The notes under the pieces: model-generated
Told to the model about the DNA's origin: nothing
The model's database searches: none
Seen by the model: the letters and a program-made list of their open reading frames with translations, nothing else
NCBI GenBank assembly: GCA_030159075.1
Contig: BROG01000265.1
Span: 771,501 to 835,500 of the forward strand
Reading direction: 5' to 3'
Origin: Atrina japonica
Lineage: Eukaryota > Mollusca > Bivalvia > Pterioida > Pinnidae
Length of the DNA stretch: 64,000 bases
Shown: one piece after another, positions 1-10,964 of the stretch
How the letters are laid out: the number at the start of each line of letters is the position of its first letter
Numbering within the stretch: the stretch's first letter is position 1
Position numbers and translations under genes: made by a program

Positions 1-63
1 CATAGTAAATCAATGTGCATGGGTAAGACTTATATTAGGATCCACTGTACTTTGGACATTATA

Positions 64-322
64 GAGCCGGCCTGGCTCAGTCGGTAGCGCGCTCGACTCT
101 GGATCGTGAGGTCGTGAGTTCGAGTCCCGCCGATGACAGGTTGGTTTCCTGTCTTTCGGATGAGACAGTAAAAACTGGAGGTTTAAAGAACCCTACTGCT
201 CAATGGCCGTATGTGCCGAGCATAGGCCAAAATTTGAAGCCCTTCACCGGCATTTGGTGACGTCTCCATATGAGTGAAATATTCTCGAGTGGGACGTTAA
301 ACAACAATAAACAAACAAACAA
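64..322 (+). mobile_element. tRNA-headed SINE (type 1), complete copy with target duplication
   Basis: A tRNA-like head begins the element, with an A-box (TGGCTCAGTCGG) and a B-box (GTTCGAGTCC), resembling tRNA-Lys. A body follows that recurs elsewhere in the window, and the 3' end is a short CAATAAACAAACAAA-type tail. A 12-base direct repeat with one mismatch flanks it (52-63, TTGGACATTATA; 323-334, TTGGACACTATA), as expected for LINE-mediated retroposition. The same body is found at 25634-25915, 29156-29431 and 26650-26925 (reverse). It is not a functional tRNA gene because the acceptor stem does not close. Confidence 0.88.
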
Positions 323-334
323 TTGGACACTATA

Positions 335-944
335 CATGTAAGTTTAACATAAACAAGATTTGTCTTAGTATGTTACAATGCTGAAATCTTTCATTTCAAT
401 TTGAAAATAAAACAACGCGCTTGTTTACACTGTATTCAGTTAATCTTGGAGAAGAAAATTAAATTTTCCAAATATGCATCCAAATTCATGTTCTTTGTAT
501 ATCATATTAAGTTGTGAGAAGAGGTTGCTACTGATGGCAATTCGGATGTGGGTTTTAACTTTTTTTTTTATAGATGTAACTGTTTTATGAGACAAATCGC
601 TAAATTCAGTTCTCTGTCATATTCCGTAATTTTGTTTTTACCTAGCATACATTTAATTAAAAATTATTGTCAGAAACGATCGTCTTTAGCATTATAACTT
701 TAGTATTACGGTTACAATATTTATAAATAATATTTATTTTATATAGAAAATAGTTTTTACATCTTATTCTGTGTACAATTCGATAGTGAAACCATTTCAG
801 GTAAATGTCATCCGTTAGTGACTTGATCAGACTATTTTGTTTTAAAAACCGTGATGTGCATAAATATGTATTCCACATTTCGCCTCACATTTTAGCCTGA
901 CATACTCACCATAAACAAAAATATATCGTATACATGTATGATTT
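335..944. other. AT-rich stretch, mostly without recognisable content
   Basis: Apart from the PLE terminal-repeat relic at 671-720, this is AT-rich DNA with frequent stops in all frames and no splice-flanked coding frame that I can see. Confidence 0.5.
671..720 (+). repeat. PLE pseudo-LTR relic with the 3' half of a hammerhead motif
   Basis: The segment carries GAAACGATCGTC followed by TTTAGCATTATAACTTT and an AT-rich stretch. It matches the part of the PLE terminal repeat that follows the hammerhead GAAA in the copies at 53.6-54.2 kb. The 5' CTGATGA half is absent, so this is a truncated relic. It lies about 630 bases upstream of the PLE copy at 1349. Confidence 0.6.
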
Positions 945-1250
945 TTGGTTTTGTTTGATTGCTGTTTTACATCCCGTCAAGAATTTTTCACTTACATTAA
1001 GATTTCATCGACTTCAGATTTGGCCTGTGTTATGGACTAACGCCAATACACTGAGGTCGTTTACGTGCCCTTGAAACGCCTTCCGCGGCACGTGACCTCG
1101 GTTTTCAGTCTCATCCGAAAGACTTGTGACTTTCAATTCCTATGTCGAGCAATCGACGAAGAAACAGTTACTACCATTTTAAAAGTCTTTGGCATGACCC
1201 GGTCCGCTTGTGAGTCGAACCCTCTACCACTAGACCACCGCAAGCCTTTT
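945..1250 (-). mobile_element. Degenerate tRNA-related SINE with a different head
   Basis: Read on the minus strand, the right end is tRNA-like, with GGTCTAGTGGTAGAG (A-box-like) and GGTTCGACTC (B-box-like). The left end matches the SINE body found elsewhere (bases resembling TTTTACATCCCGTCAAGAA, the reverse of the type 1 tail region). It is older and more diverged than the type 1 copies, and no clear target duplication is visible. Confidence 0.6.
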
Positions 1251-1348
1251 TATTGATTTATACGTTGGTATCTGGATTTTTTTATATTCTTAGCTAATCT
1301 TTTAATAAATTTAGGTATATAGGACAAGAAAGAATTATATATTGGATT

Positions 1349-2085
1349 TATGTTGAATCAAAAGAAGAAAAAGCTAGCGGTGTCCTTTAATTTCACATGT
1401 AGTAATATCGACGACGTTTTGTCAATTAATAATGACAATTTTCATACATATGTCAATGCGATATATCCCAGCGAACTAGAAATTAAAGATACAACAGAAT
1501 CAAACACACACGCTTTATACGTAGACATTTTACTTACTATAGGCACAGACGGGAAACTGGCAACTAAGCTATACGACAAGCGCGACGATTTCGGCTTTCC
1601 CATCGTAACTTTTCCACATTAAAGTAGTAACATCCCACAGTCACCCGTATATGGAGTTTATATGTCACAAATGATCCGATATGCCAGGGCGTGTTCATTT
1701 CATACACAGATGTAAACTACTCACTGACAAATTATTGGCACAGGGATATCGAAAACCGCGTTTGATGTCAACGTTCCTCAAATTTTACGGTCGGTATAAT
1801 ATTCTTGTTTGCGATTACTCTGTTTCACTGGGTGAAATGTTGAGTTGCCTTTTCTTTGGCGGTTGTTGAGACGTCTATACCAATTGTGACAAGGATTCGT
1901 TCCTCACGTATTTTATTTGGATTTGACTGTGGGAGTCATGGCGGGTGTGACCGGTCGACAGGGGATGCTTACTCATCCACCTCTTGGTTTCCAGAGGTCC
2001 GTGTTTGTCCATTTTTGCTCGATTTTTGTATCTGTGTCCTGGACATAGAATTTATACTTTGGTATCTGAGATGTTTTATATTGTT
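1349..2085 (+). mobile_element. Penelope-like retroelement fragment, subfamily 1 (copy A), broken
   Basis: An open stretch from 1350 to 1619 encodes the catalytic end of a Penelope-like reverse transcriptase. It includes IDDVLSINND (the YIDD motif with Y replaced by N) and the downstream block LYDKRDDFGFPIV. A stop breaks the frame at 1620, after which the homologous protein continues in other frames (YRKPRLMSTF, KFYGRYN) to about 1860. The 3' tail (1900-2085) contains GGCDRSTGDAY, WFPEVRVCPF and a terminal block TATACTTTGGTATCTGAGA that recurs in nearly every copy in the window. The 5' two thirds of the element are missing. Confidence 0.85.
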
Positions 2086-2703
2086 AAAAATAACTTATTT
2101 TGAAGACATTTTATAACACCATAATATAATTTAAATGCAGGGTATTTTAAATTTATTACAGATATCTTTGTAATTTAAAGTTTTTCTGTAAAAAGCATAT
2201 ACATATATTATATCCTGTTCGAAATATTAACGTGATCATCAACTTTAAATAGATCATTAAACCATATGCTATGAAAAAATATGTTATCTGTTTTGAAATT
2301 GATAAAACGACTTGAAGACGTTTTTCCAAAATTTGTTTTAGTTTTAATGTGATATGTTGAAAATAGTTGTTTTCCAAATGTAGGTAGTAACTGAAATTAT
2401 TTGGTAGAATATCTATCATAAGGTTCAAATCGTATTACTGATTTTCTGGAAATTTTGTCTTTTTTGTTTATATATATATATATATTGTAAGTATTTCATT
2501 TCTGTTTTACTTTGATTAGGTAAGCTATTAAACTAGTGTGTTAGCTTTGGTTATAGTATAAATTTTACTACTGTGATTTTTCAGTTATAATCCAAAAACA
2601 CGTCTTATTAATTTTATGATCTCTTTTATTTCTTTTTCATGATTAAGATTCAACATGTATCAAATCTGAAGTAAAAGTTATTCCTTAAAAGTGAAAAAAG
2701 AAT
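2086..2703. other. AT-rich stretch without recognisable genes
   Basis: Very AT-rich, with a short (TA)n at about 2469-2486. The longest frames here are low-complexity and show no recognisable domain. Confidence 0.5.
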
Positions 2704-2795
2704 ATCATGATCTCTTTAGAGGTAAATTATAAGCTCACATTCAATCCTGCAAAACCCTTCAGGTGTCGCAATTCTGGTTACTACGTTTTCATAAT
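2704..2795 (+). repeat. Interspersed repeat, first member of a pair
   Basis: About 90 bases match 4938-5029 in the same orientation, with blocks such as AAGCTCACATTCAATCCTGC and TACTACGTTTTCATA. The repeat family was not recognised. Confidence 0.7.
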
Positions 2796-3000
2796 TATTC
2801 CGTTCACACGGATTATTTTTTGTGTCAATAATTATATTGTTCGCACGAATTAATTTTTTTTCTCTGAAAAATTAATCAAATCCCACGGAATAATTTTTTT
2901 CTCAGAATAATTATTCCGTTATTCCATGCGAACGGAATAATTATTCCTTTTGCACGGAATATTTTTCTCAATAATTATTTAGTTCGCTCGGTTTATTTTT
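2796..3000 (+). repeat. Degenerate minisatellite of about 30-35 bases
   Basis: Imperfect units built around ATTATTCCGTTCGCACGGAA and ATAATTTTTTTCTC recur about six times. Each unit contains an internal inverted repeat (TTCCG...CGGAA), so single strands could fold into short hairpins. Confidence 0.65.
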
Positions 3001-3109
3001 CCACAGTATGTCACCTCCTGGGTTCCGTACTTAAATATTTCCTTCAAATGTATTTTCAAAGTTTTGGGCTGAAAATTTTAAATTAGTTAACAAATGTATA
3101 ATATTAAAA

Positions 3110-3400
3110 AGGATATATATATTTACCCTATCACTGTATTCGACAGCCCAAGTGAAATTATTTCCACAGCACCTTTCAAACTGACAGCTCAGTCGTAATC
3201 GTACTTGTTACTTATAATTATCGCATTAAACTCTCTTAATCCCTGAAAATCTTGTCCTAAGTAATAAGCTATCTCTCAAATGTGCCCATGCATAACGTGA
3301 AATTGAGTTTGCACTTTGCTCTTTTTACATTGAATTGATCAACAAGATACGATTCAGGTGTTACGTTTCAAAACTTTTGTAATATTAACGATTATGACCA
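3110..3400 (+). repeat. Interspersed repeat of about 290 bases, member 1
   Basis: This aligns colinearly with 35880-36170. Shared blocks include GAAATTATTTCCACA, CACCTTTCAAA, ATCTCTCAAATGT and TTGATCAAC. Neither copy contains a convincing coding frame. Probably a non-autonomous transposable element, family not identified. Confidence 0.7.
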
Positions 3401-3437
3401 GATATTTTAAATTTTTATCTTGGTTTTAAATGTTGAT

Positions 3438-3463
3438 TATTCGCCGCCAGGAGGCGGCGAATA
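3438..3463. other. Perfect 11-bp inverted repeat, GC-rich hairpin
   Basis: Arms ending in TTCGCCGCC and GGCGGCGAA surround an AGGA loop. The arms are far more GC-rich than the surrounding sequence. Function unknown; the core also resembles the CTCF consensus, but the perfect palindrome makes that ambiguous. Confidence 0.7.
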
Positions 3464-3479
3464 TATTTCAAATTAAGTT

Positions 3480-4220
3480 AGGAAGTAGTATATGGAAGGA
3501 GCTGTTAGTTTCTTTGAACGCGGAAGTAATGACGTAGTAATTTTATTTGAGGCAAAAACGCTATTAAATTTCAGATATGAAAGTGATGTTGGTTTGTTTC
3601 ATAAATAATCAGCATCTAAATTTTTTTAATGCAATTAAGGTATAATACCGCGATTCGTATTTTTTGTAGAGACATAGACATAAGAAATGAAATAACGATA
3701 AGTGGGAGACATTAGTCGAAATCATGGGAGCAATCATTACGTGATTGCTTTTGATTTTGATAAGAGCATGATATCCTATTATATAAGTTTAGTGGACGAC
3801 GGAAATTTGGAACAAAATGTTTTTTATCATTTAACATGATTTCGTTTGTGCAAAACGGAATAAATATAACACCGAAAACGAAATGTGTCGTATGAAATAT
3901 TGATGATTGGGAGAACAACAAAGTGAAAACGGGTCGGACGATTTACCGAAACAGACTTTAATTACTGAAGCACACCATTTTTACTTTTATTTCGACATAA
4001 AAACTGTAGTACATGTAGTACATGTTAAAGTCTACATATAATAAAATGTTACTTTCAACACGAGTTTTGTGTAATAATGGATAAAGTCAGAATTATCATG
4101 TTAAACAAGATCGAACCACTCTAGCCGGCTAGGCCAATAATGAACGAAACAGACTGGAATATGGACTTGTATATCTTTGAAACGTACACCCATTTTTGTC
4201 ATGTAGGTTGAATACCGCAT
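3480..4220. other. No recognisable feature
   Basis: AT-rich DNA with short frames only. The frame on the minus strand at 3712-3921 has no recognisable domain. Confidence 0.4.
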
Positions 4221-4224
4221 ATAC

Positions 4225-4700
4225 CCAAATAGCCATTGTGAGCTATTTTTGTCACTTTGTGTCTGTCGTCCGACCGTTAGACATGTCCAATAAAATATCT
4301 TGTTTTGTTTGCCAGTAATGAGTATGAAAATACTTTTTGACGGGTCTCCGAATCAGGTACTATACTACTGGGGTATCTTTTCATTTCGTACATTTTGTTT
4401 TTGTTTTCAAAAAGGGGTCAGAGGTCAATGTACCTAAGTAATCGGTAATTACAAGTTTTCTGTATTTTTTTTAAAAAAATTTCAAATTCTCCTGGAGAGC
4501 ATTTTCGCCTATTTTAACAAATTTTGACATAATGTATTCTCATGTGAATCCTTTAAAAAAAATTGAGGTATAGGATCCATAGAGGCCTCAAAACGGGTAA
4601 AAAAGAACAAATGCTTGTTACATCATTAAAATTATTCTTCTCAAGAACCAAAGACCAAGTAGATGACATAAGGTTCAGTTATAAATAAATGGTTTCGTAA
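4225..4700 (+). repeat. Degenerate member of the GAGCTATTG terminal-repeat family
   Basis: It starts with TGTGAGCTATTTTTGTCACT and GTCTGTCGTCCGACCGTTA, resembling the start at 34605 (TGTGAGCTATTGCAATCG, then GTCGTCGTCTG). It continues with degraded phrases shared with 34605-35330. Consistent with a non-autonomous DNA transposon; the 3' end is unclear. Confidence 0.45.
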
Positions 4701-4710
4701 CTGAAACGTG

Positions 4711-4770
4711 ATTGACTTTTTAAATACAAAGGTATATGAAAAAGACTTTTTAAATACAAACGTATATGAA
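4711..4770 (+). repeat. Tandem duplication, unit of about 30 bases
   Basis: GACTTTTTAAATACAAA followed by GTATATGAAAAA occurs twice in direct succession with one difference. Confidence 0.8.
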
Positions 4771-4937
4771 AAAAAATGTTAGGAATCATCTTGCAGCATT
4801 TACAAAAAGAGATGGTACTATAACAAATTAAAATTGTGTCTTCTAGCTTTAAGCGATTTTTTTCATATCATTCAAATGTAATATGTTTTTTTAGATTACG
4901 ATTAAAAATTTACATCAATTCCACCCTTCGCCAGAGT

Positions 4938-5029
4938 ATCATGATCTTTTTAGAGGAAAAATGTAAGCTCACATTCAATCCTGCAAAACGCTCCAGGTGT
5001 CACAATTCTGTTTACTACGTTTTCATATG
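4938..5029 (+). repeat. Interspersed repeat, second member of a pair
   Basis: Matches 2704-2795 along its whole length with scattered substitutions. Confidence 0.7.
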
Positions 5030-6060
5030 ATAATCTGCATATAAGACCATAAATGTCACGAAAAGCACAACCAGCCCCGATATCGATGTAAAATAACTTA
5101 TAGAGCATTAGCTGTGGTTACCCCAAAAAAGTATTTCGGAGCTTTTCTACTTTTACTACTTGTACTTGATGTACAATAACAAATAAGAGCTTTAAATATA
5201 TAAAAAAAATCTTATATTCCTATACATTTTTTGAAATGAGGTCAAGTCCAGTGTGGTATTCATATATAAAAAGTAAGGCTGAGTTTTTCATATGCAAGTG
5301 AAAAAAGTGCCAAACCAAGTTTTCTGAAGCCATTTTCACAAAATTTATAGGGATTTAAGAATGTATACTGTTTTTATCTGTTTTTTCTTGTTATTATGTA
5401 TTAATCTAAGTACATGTAGTAAAAAGGGGGATCACAAAGTTTGAAAAAAAACACAGCTAATGCCCCTTTAACTTGTGCCGTGGACACTCGCCTAAAGACC
5501 AACTCAATATATAAGACAGTAAACATTCAAATATCTTGAAAATCACTCAATGGATTTTAAATTATTTCCGATCCTCACTAAAGAGGCCAGCTCGTTAATT
5601 ACACCGCTTTGAGTCAGTCATTTGGATCGTCGTATTAGCAAGGTTCCTCAACATATAAAGAAAGAAGGCGGCTTTAACCCCCTAAAGTATAATGATATGG
5701 CGCACAGCTCATCACTGTTGTTCAATTTAGTTATCAAGCACGTCGCAAGAGAGGTAAATTTCTGTCCGTAATTTGCATTAGGTTTTAGAGACAACTTTCA
5801 CATATGACATGAAATTTTGAAATGTGTAGTATATTCAGCAAACCGTTGATATACACTATAAAAAAAACATGGTTTTTATTATTTTACACAAACTATCGAT
5901 TTTGCACTCAAACACACTAAACATTTCTATAAAAACCAATGGACCTAGGCTTTCATATACGTGGTGATGGATTGCACTTAAGATGCATATTAAACCATCG
6001 TGGTGTAACTATATTTACTGGCATGTTACGCGCTGCTCGTGTGAATGAAACAACCTTTTA
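5030..6060. other. No recognisable feature
   Basis: AT-rich, with no splice-flanked or domain-bearing frame that I can recognise. Confidence 0.4.
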
Positions 6061-6069
6061 ATATCTGGT

Positions 6070-6500
6070 CATCGCATAAAGTTTGCGAATAAAAAGGGGC
6101 TAGGGGCCCAAAAGAGGACCAAAACTTGGTACATGTTTACAAATCTAATAGTTAGATGACTTTCAGATTGTAAAGGCAACGGAAATGAAATCTGTCCATA
6201 AACGAGCTGAGCTACTAGGGGGCGCTTCAGTAACACAGGTACAACTGTATTACGGATTATTTAATAACTTATCACTGATCGACTTTTTGTATACAAACTT
6301 ATATTAGAAAGTTGTTATGAATTATCTAAGGACCATTTTGACAAAATTTTAAGGTCAAATGTCAAGGTGACAGGCACCTAAGTAACCTGAAAAATATAAG
6401 TTTATTTTGTCAATTTTTCAATATTTTTTATAACTTCTCCAGGACCATTGGGCTAATTTGAACCAAACTTGACAGGAAGTATAACCATGTAAAGCAGCAT
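6070..6500 (+). repeat. Degenerate interspersed repeat related to 4225 and 34605
   Basis: The phrase CATAAAGTTTGCG followed by AAAAGGG occurs at both ends of this block. The middle has the CAAGGTCACAGGTACCTAAG type of phrase seen at 4420 and 35245. No coding potential; likely an old non-autonomous element. Confidence 0.45.
6211..6226 (+). promoter_or_regulatory. Candidate CTCF-type site
   Basis: GCTACTAGGGGGCGCT fits the bilaterian CTCF core (C-x-A-C-T-A-G-G-G-G-G-C-G-C). It is a single match within a repeat, so occupancy is unproven. Confidence 0.4.
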
Positions 6501-6696
6501 AAAGTTTGCGGATGAAAAGGGATCAAACATGGCTGTCATGGCTAAATATAGAACGAATGAGTCAGCAGATATTATTTTTTATTTAATACATGTATCTCCA
6601 AAATTATTAAAGCTAGAAAAAAAGCCGTTACCTTAAAATGAGCAGCTTGCAAAAATATATCAATATTTCATTTTGGTGGAAATTGTAAGATCATGT

Positions 6697-7365
6697 GAGT
6701 TATTTCCCCTTTTTTGTTGCGTTTTTCATGTTTTTGGATGTTTTTTTCGTATTACCTTGAAAATATAATAAAGTTAAAGTGAAAGAAGCAAAAATGTTCA
6801 GTACACAAAGATCTACAAAAATGTCATAGGGCCAACATTGTCAGTTCACCCGTTATGGGAGTTACTTACCCTTTTGAGTGGATTTTTCATGTTTCTGGAT
6901 GTTTTTTTTTTTCATTATCTAAAATGTATAATAACTAGTGTAAAAGTGAAAGAAGCAAAAATGTTCAGAACGCAAAGATCAACAAAAAAGTCAATAGGGC
7001 TGAAATAGTCAGGTCACCCCTTATAGGAGTTATTTCCCCTTTTTTGTGGATTTTTCATGTTTTTTTATTTTACATTATCTTGAAAAGTATAATAACTAGA
7101 GTAAAAGTGAAGAAAGCAAAAATGTTCAGCACGTAAAGGTCTACAAAAACGTCAATAGGACCGAAAGTGCCGGGTTGACCCTTACGGGAGTTATTTCCCC
7201 TTTTTAGTAAATTCCTCATGTTTTGGACAGTTTTGTCTTATTATCTTAAAAAGGTATAATAAATAGAGAAAACGTTTAAGAAGCAAAAGTGTTCAGCACG
7301 CAAAGATCTACAAAAACGTCGACAGGGCCAAAATTGTGTGGTCGATCTTTATGGGATTAATAAGC
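6697..7365 (+). repeat. Tandem satellite array, about 164-bp unit, four copies
   Basis: The phrase GGAGTTATTTCCCCTTTT recurs at about 6697, 6859 (diverged), 7026 and 7187, with a fifth partial start near 7351. Spacing is 161-167 bases. Every unit contains TTTTTCATGTTT, GAAGCAAAAATGTTCAG and ATCTACAAAAA. The length is close to one nucleosome repeat, as in many satellite monomers. Units are diverged, so the array is not freshly homogenised. Confidence 0.85.
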
Positions 7366-7469
7366 TTTTTCTAAAACTAGAGTTTCTTTGTCAATGCAAA
7401 ACCTCCATCAATTAAACAACGGGCATATCCGGGTATTTGCATTAAGTAAATTATAAAAAAAATTAAAGG

Positions 7470-8515
7470 AACCATCTGCCTAGAATGGTGAGGAATGCTC
7501 ACCGTTTGACTAAAATCAAAAGTATAGTGTACAAATTTGTTACTTTCATCTGTAACATTGTCGCGCGCTTTTCTTATTCAATCATTGTATACACTCCTAG
7601 TCAGTTTATGAATCAAATATACATTTACGCATCTTTTCACAAGTTGCACAGATATCATCTCTTGGATTACCAATGCGAATATGGCGAAGGCACTGATCCC
7701 AAACATTGCAAAATGTGGATAATTTTAACTTTTCTTCCGGGATCGGTGCTATCAACATATTTTTGTGTATATTTTCGTCAGCCGATAAATATATAATGGA
7801 GACATTGTCACTACCGCATGGTGCGGCTGGTTGAGGCAACCCAGATTCATCTGCAAAATTTAAAATGAACTGCACAGCGGCTTTTATTTCATCAAAATTT
7901 AAGGAGTGTTTAGGTTTTCTTCCAATGTTTCCGTAGTACGGCACCGTGTTCTTTCATGTGCGTAATAATTCCATGACGTGAATGTTTTCCAATGTCATAT
8001 ATCAACTTATAGATTTTCTGCAAATCCTTTTCCTTTAAAACGTAAAAGAATGTCTCGACCTGATTCTTTTATTTCCCTTTTAGTGCTATATTTGTCTTTT
8101 CTAACCAATGAGCCCATGATGTACATCTTCTCATCTTTGCTCATTTCACGAATATCTAACATGTGCTTATATATGCCCCCCTCACACAGCTGGGAAGTAC
8201 ATTGCAGCTTGCAACCACAGCCATTACTAATAAGTTGGCGCATTTTGTGGAGATCATGGTTATCAGATGGTAATAATACCTGAGCTATCCTATCGTCACC
8301 TGTCAAGGCCTCGTCCTGATCATCGTCCTTATCATCATCACTCTCAGAATTATCCGACTCTGTATTCTCTTTAATGTATTGCCTGGTCACATATTAATAT
8401 CTAATTCTGTGTTGTTTTGTTGTTCATCAATGTCAGAAGAAATATCTTGTGATCCAGCAGGCGTGTTTATTGGTGTACGTCCAAAATGATCGGAGAATAC
8501 ACTTTCCAAATCCTA
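7470..8515 (-). pseudogene. Broken copy of a multi-copy, possibly transposon-derived protein gene
   Basis: Reading from 8513 down to 7470, one protein can be followed through three frames. It starts with an acidic N-terminus (SESDDDKDDDQDE, 8390-8290) and a cysteine cluster (CGCKLQCTSQLC). Next come IREMSKDEKMYIMG, then KHSRHGIITHMKEHGA after an in-frame stop at 8004-8006. After a frameshift near 7945 it reads YYGNIGRKPKH, GLPQPAAPCGSDNV and PRDDICATCEKMRK, and last FDFSQTVSIPHHSRQ in another frame. From memory this pattern matches an uncharacterised repeated protein family of invertebrate genomes, possibly a transposase. At least three frame breaks make it non-functional. It abuts PLE copy B. 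Confidence 0.65.
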
Positions 8516-9770
8516 TAATATTAGAATAATTAGGGTTTAATACGAATTCGGGTAATACTACATACACACGTAGCCCTCTTTCAAAGGACGAGATCCCTCA
8601 AAATCACGTTTCCGTATTGCGTTCTTTTGATGTACCTACAACCGATACCGATTTTGAGCTACCACATTTATATTGGATACATAACCTTTACAAAATCCCA
8701 TATAAGCAGAGGTACATAGCAGGATCCAGCAAATGTTCTACCAAACCTTTATCTTTACTCCTTACCAAGACACTAACAGCCGTTAAATAGAAACTTCAGC
8801 AGTACTGTAGTTGCTTATTTCAAAAGCGGTGTAAATCAGATGTGGATACTTACAAATTCTAAACAACTCTAAGAAAATATGAAGGCGCACAAGTTTTCTC
8901 AAATTTACAGTATCAAAACATACGACTTGTCTACTCTTTACACAACAATTCCACATAAAAAAATTAAAAGAGACTTTTTAGCATCATAGACAACTGTTTT
9001 TTTCACTAAAGGTGGTACCCGGAAATTTAAATACCTAGTGATTGGTTATCATGATACTTATTTTGTCAAACACCACTGATTCTACACATAAATACACTAA
9101 AGTTGATATAAAAAGATGCTGGAATTTCTAATAAGCAATATACTTTTAATTGAGAGACGTGGTCTTTCAACAAACTGTGGCATTCCTATGGGAACCAATT
9201 GTGCTCCTTTATTGGCTGACCTGTTCCTTAATTCATATGAAACAGACTTCTTTCACAAACTGCTGAATCAAAAGAAGAAAAGTTAGCAGTGGCCTTTAAT
9301 TGACATTTAGATATATCGACGTTTTGTCAATTAATAATGACAAATTTCATACATATGTCAATGCGATATATCCCGGCGAACTAGAAATTAAAGATACAAC
9401 AGAATCAAGAACACATGCTTCATACTCAGACATTTTACTTACTACAGACACAGAGGGGAAATTAACAACTAAGCTATACGACAAACGCAACGATTTCGGC
9501 TTTCCCATCGTTAATTTTCCACATTTAAGTAGTAATATCCCACAGTCACCCGCATATGGAATTTATATTTCACAAATGGTCCAATATTTCAGGGCGTGAT
9601 GAACATTTCATATGGAGAGGCAAACTCACTGACAAATTATTGACACACGGATATCGAAAACCGCGTTTGATGTCAACATTCCACCAATTTTACAGTCGGT
9701 ATAATATAGTATAATGTGGACTCACGGCGGGTGTGACCGGTCGTCAGGGGATGCTGGGTGGCGATCAACC
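8516..9770 (+). mobile_element. Penelope-like retroelement, subfamily 1 (copy B), broken but long
   Basis: The reverse transcriptase can be followed in pieces: LYKIPYKQRYIAGSSKCSTK (8685-8745), the catalytic block IKTYDLSTLYTTIPHKK (about 8915-8965), IPMGTNCAPLLADLF (about 9184-9228), then FRYIDVLSINND (one D of YIDD deleted) and the block ending QSPAYGIYISQMVQYF (9300-9597). The 5' end of the element is missing. A deletion near 9716 removes most of the 3' tail, leaving only the GTGTGACCGGTCG piece (9720-9760). Confidence 0.85.
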
Positions 9771-10009
9771 CTGATTTACATATACACACACACACACTCT
9801 CTCATATATAATATAAAACATCTCAGATACCAAAGTATAAATTGATGAAATATATTTGTCAGGATGATTCAACGTCTCTTCAATTTTTTCTCCTGTATTT
9901 ACATTCTATTTAACGCACCTGATACAAAATAAAATTGGTAAGCGTTTTGATTCTTGCATACATATAAATTTTACAAGCTTCTTTAAATAAACGGAATTTA
10001 ATGAAATAG

Positions 10010-10296
10010 AAAGTATTCAAAAAGTCTGACGAAACTCTAAAACAGGCTTTCGTTGATTTGGGAAAAACACTGTAGAACTGACTCAAATCACATATGAGAA
10101 ATTAGAACTACACCTTTTCTCAAAGAAGCAGCTTGAAGCTAAAACGTTACCACCAACAAGAGATGCATGCAACAGTAACCATGTGCTTGCAAGAAAAAAA
10201 TGGCTCGCGTGTCCAGAATTATGTGGATGTGATAGTACAGAAGAAACATGTGAAGAATGCGATACAGAATGCAATAATTTTAAAAGACAGCACTGA
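10010..10296 (+). pseudogene. Cysteine-rich coding fragment, unrecognised multi-copy type
   Basis: From 10069 to 10296 one open frame reads KLELHLFSKKQLEAKTLPPT, RDACNSNHVLARKKWLACPE, then LCGCDSTEETCEECDTEC. A neighbouring frame just upstream (about 10023-10074) reads SDETLKQAFVDLGKTL before a stop, suggesting one frameshift. The LPPT-x-DA-x3-H-x2-R pattern resembles a motif common in repeated invertebrate proteins, but I cannot name the family. Nine cysteines cluster near the end. Confidence 0.4.
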
Positions 10297-10799
10297 AGAG
10301 GATTATGGAACGTGTACGATATGCATTTTTATACTAATTCTTTAAAAATGTCATATTAAAGCCACGTCTTTTTCACAGTAACTGATTTGTTTAAACAAAT
10401 TATACAAAATTAAACGAACAACATTTTGATGAAATGATACATGCATTTCCTTATTTTTCAAGCAATGTGGCGTAAGCAAACCTAATCTTTGGTAATATCA
10501 GTGATATAAATTGCAATCTGCCGTTTTTAATGTCGATGATGTCACATTCAAAGACCAATTGATAATTAAATTTTCTGTGAACAAATCATCACTAATATAA
10601 ACTCTTTATAAATCTATAAATGATTTCTGCATAATAACAGATTTGTTTTAATCATTTAGTGATTCGAAAACTGATTTAATGAACCTTACGCCATCTTGGA
10701 TATGATGACGTCATATCTTACGTCAGACGCGACTATCCAGTGGTCACTAAACATTTTTGAGAAAGGTTTGTAATTACCTACAAGAATATCTAGGTCCAT

Positions 10800-10935
10800 A
10801 AAAAATCCCACAGAATTTTGTTAGTCAATAAACTATTTCTACCAAGTGGTTCTTGAGAAGAAATGTAAATGTAAAAAGTTTACGACGGACGAAGAACGAT
10901 TGCAATAGGCCACAAGGACCATATCGTCAGGTGAC
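10800..10935 (+). repeat. 3' end of the GAGCTATTG terminal-repeat family
   Basis: AAAAGTTTACGACGGACGAA followed by CGATTGCAATAGGCC and GTCAGGTGACC is the reverse-complement counterpart of the element start at 34605. The same end is seen, better preserved, at 45395-45445. Confidence 0.55.
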
Positions 10936-10964
10936 CTAAAACAAATTATTCAGAAACAAATTTA

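Noticed and set aside
64..140. tRNA gene
   Set aside because: A- and B-boxes are present but the acceptor stem does not pair, the sequence runs into a SINE body, and target duplications flank it.
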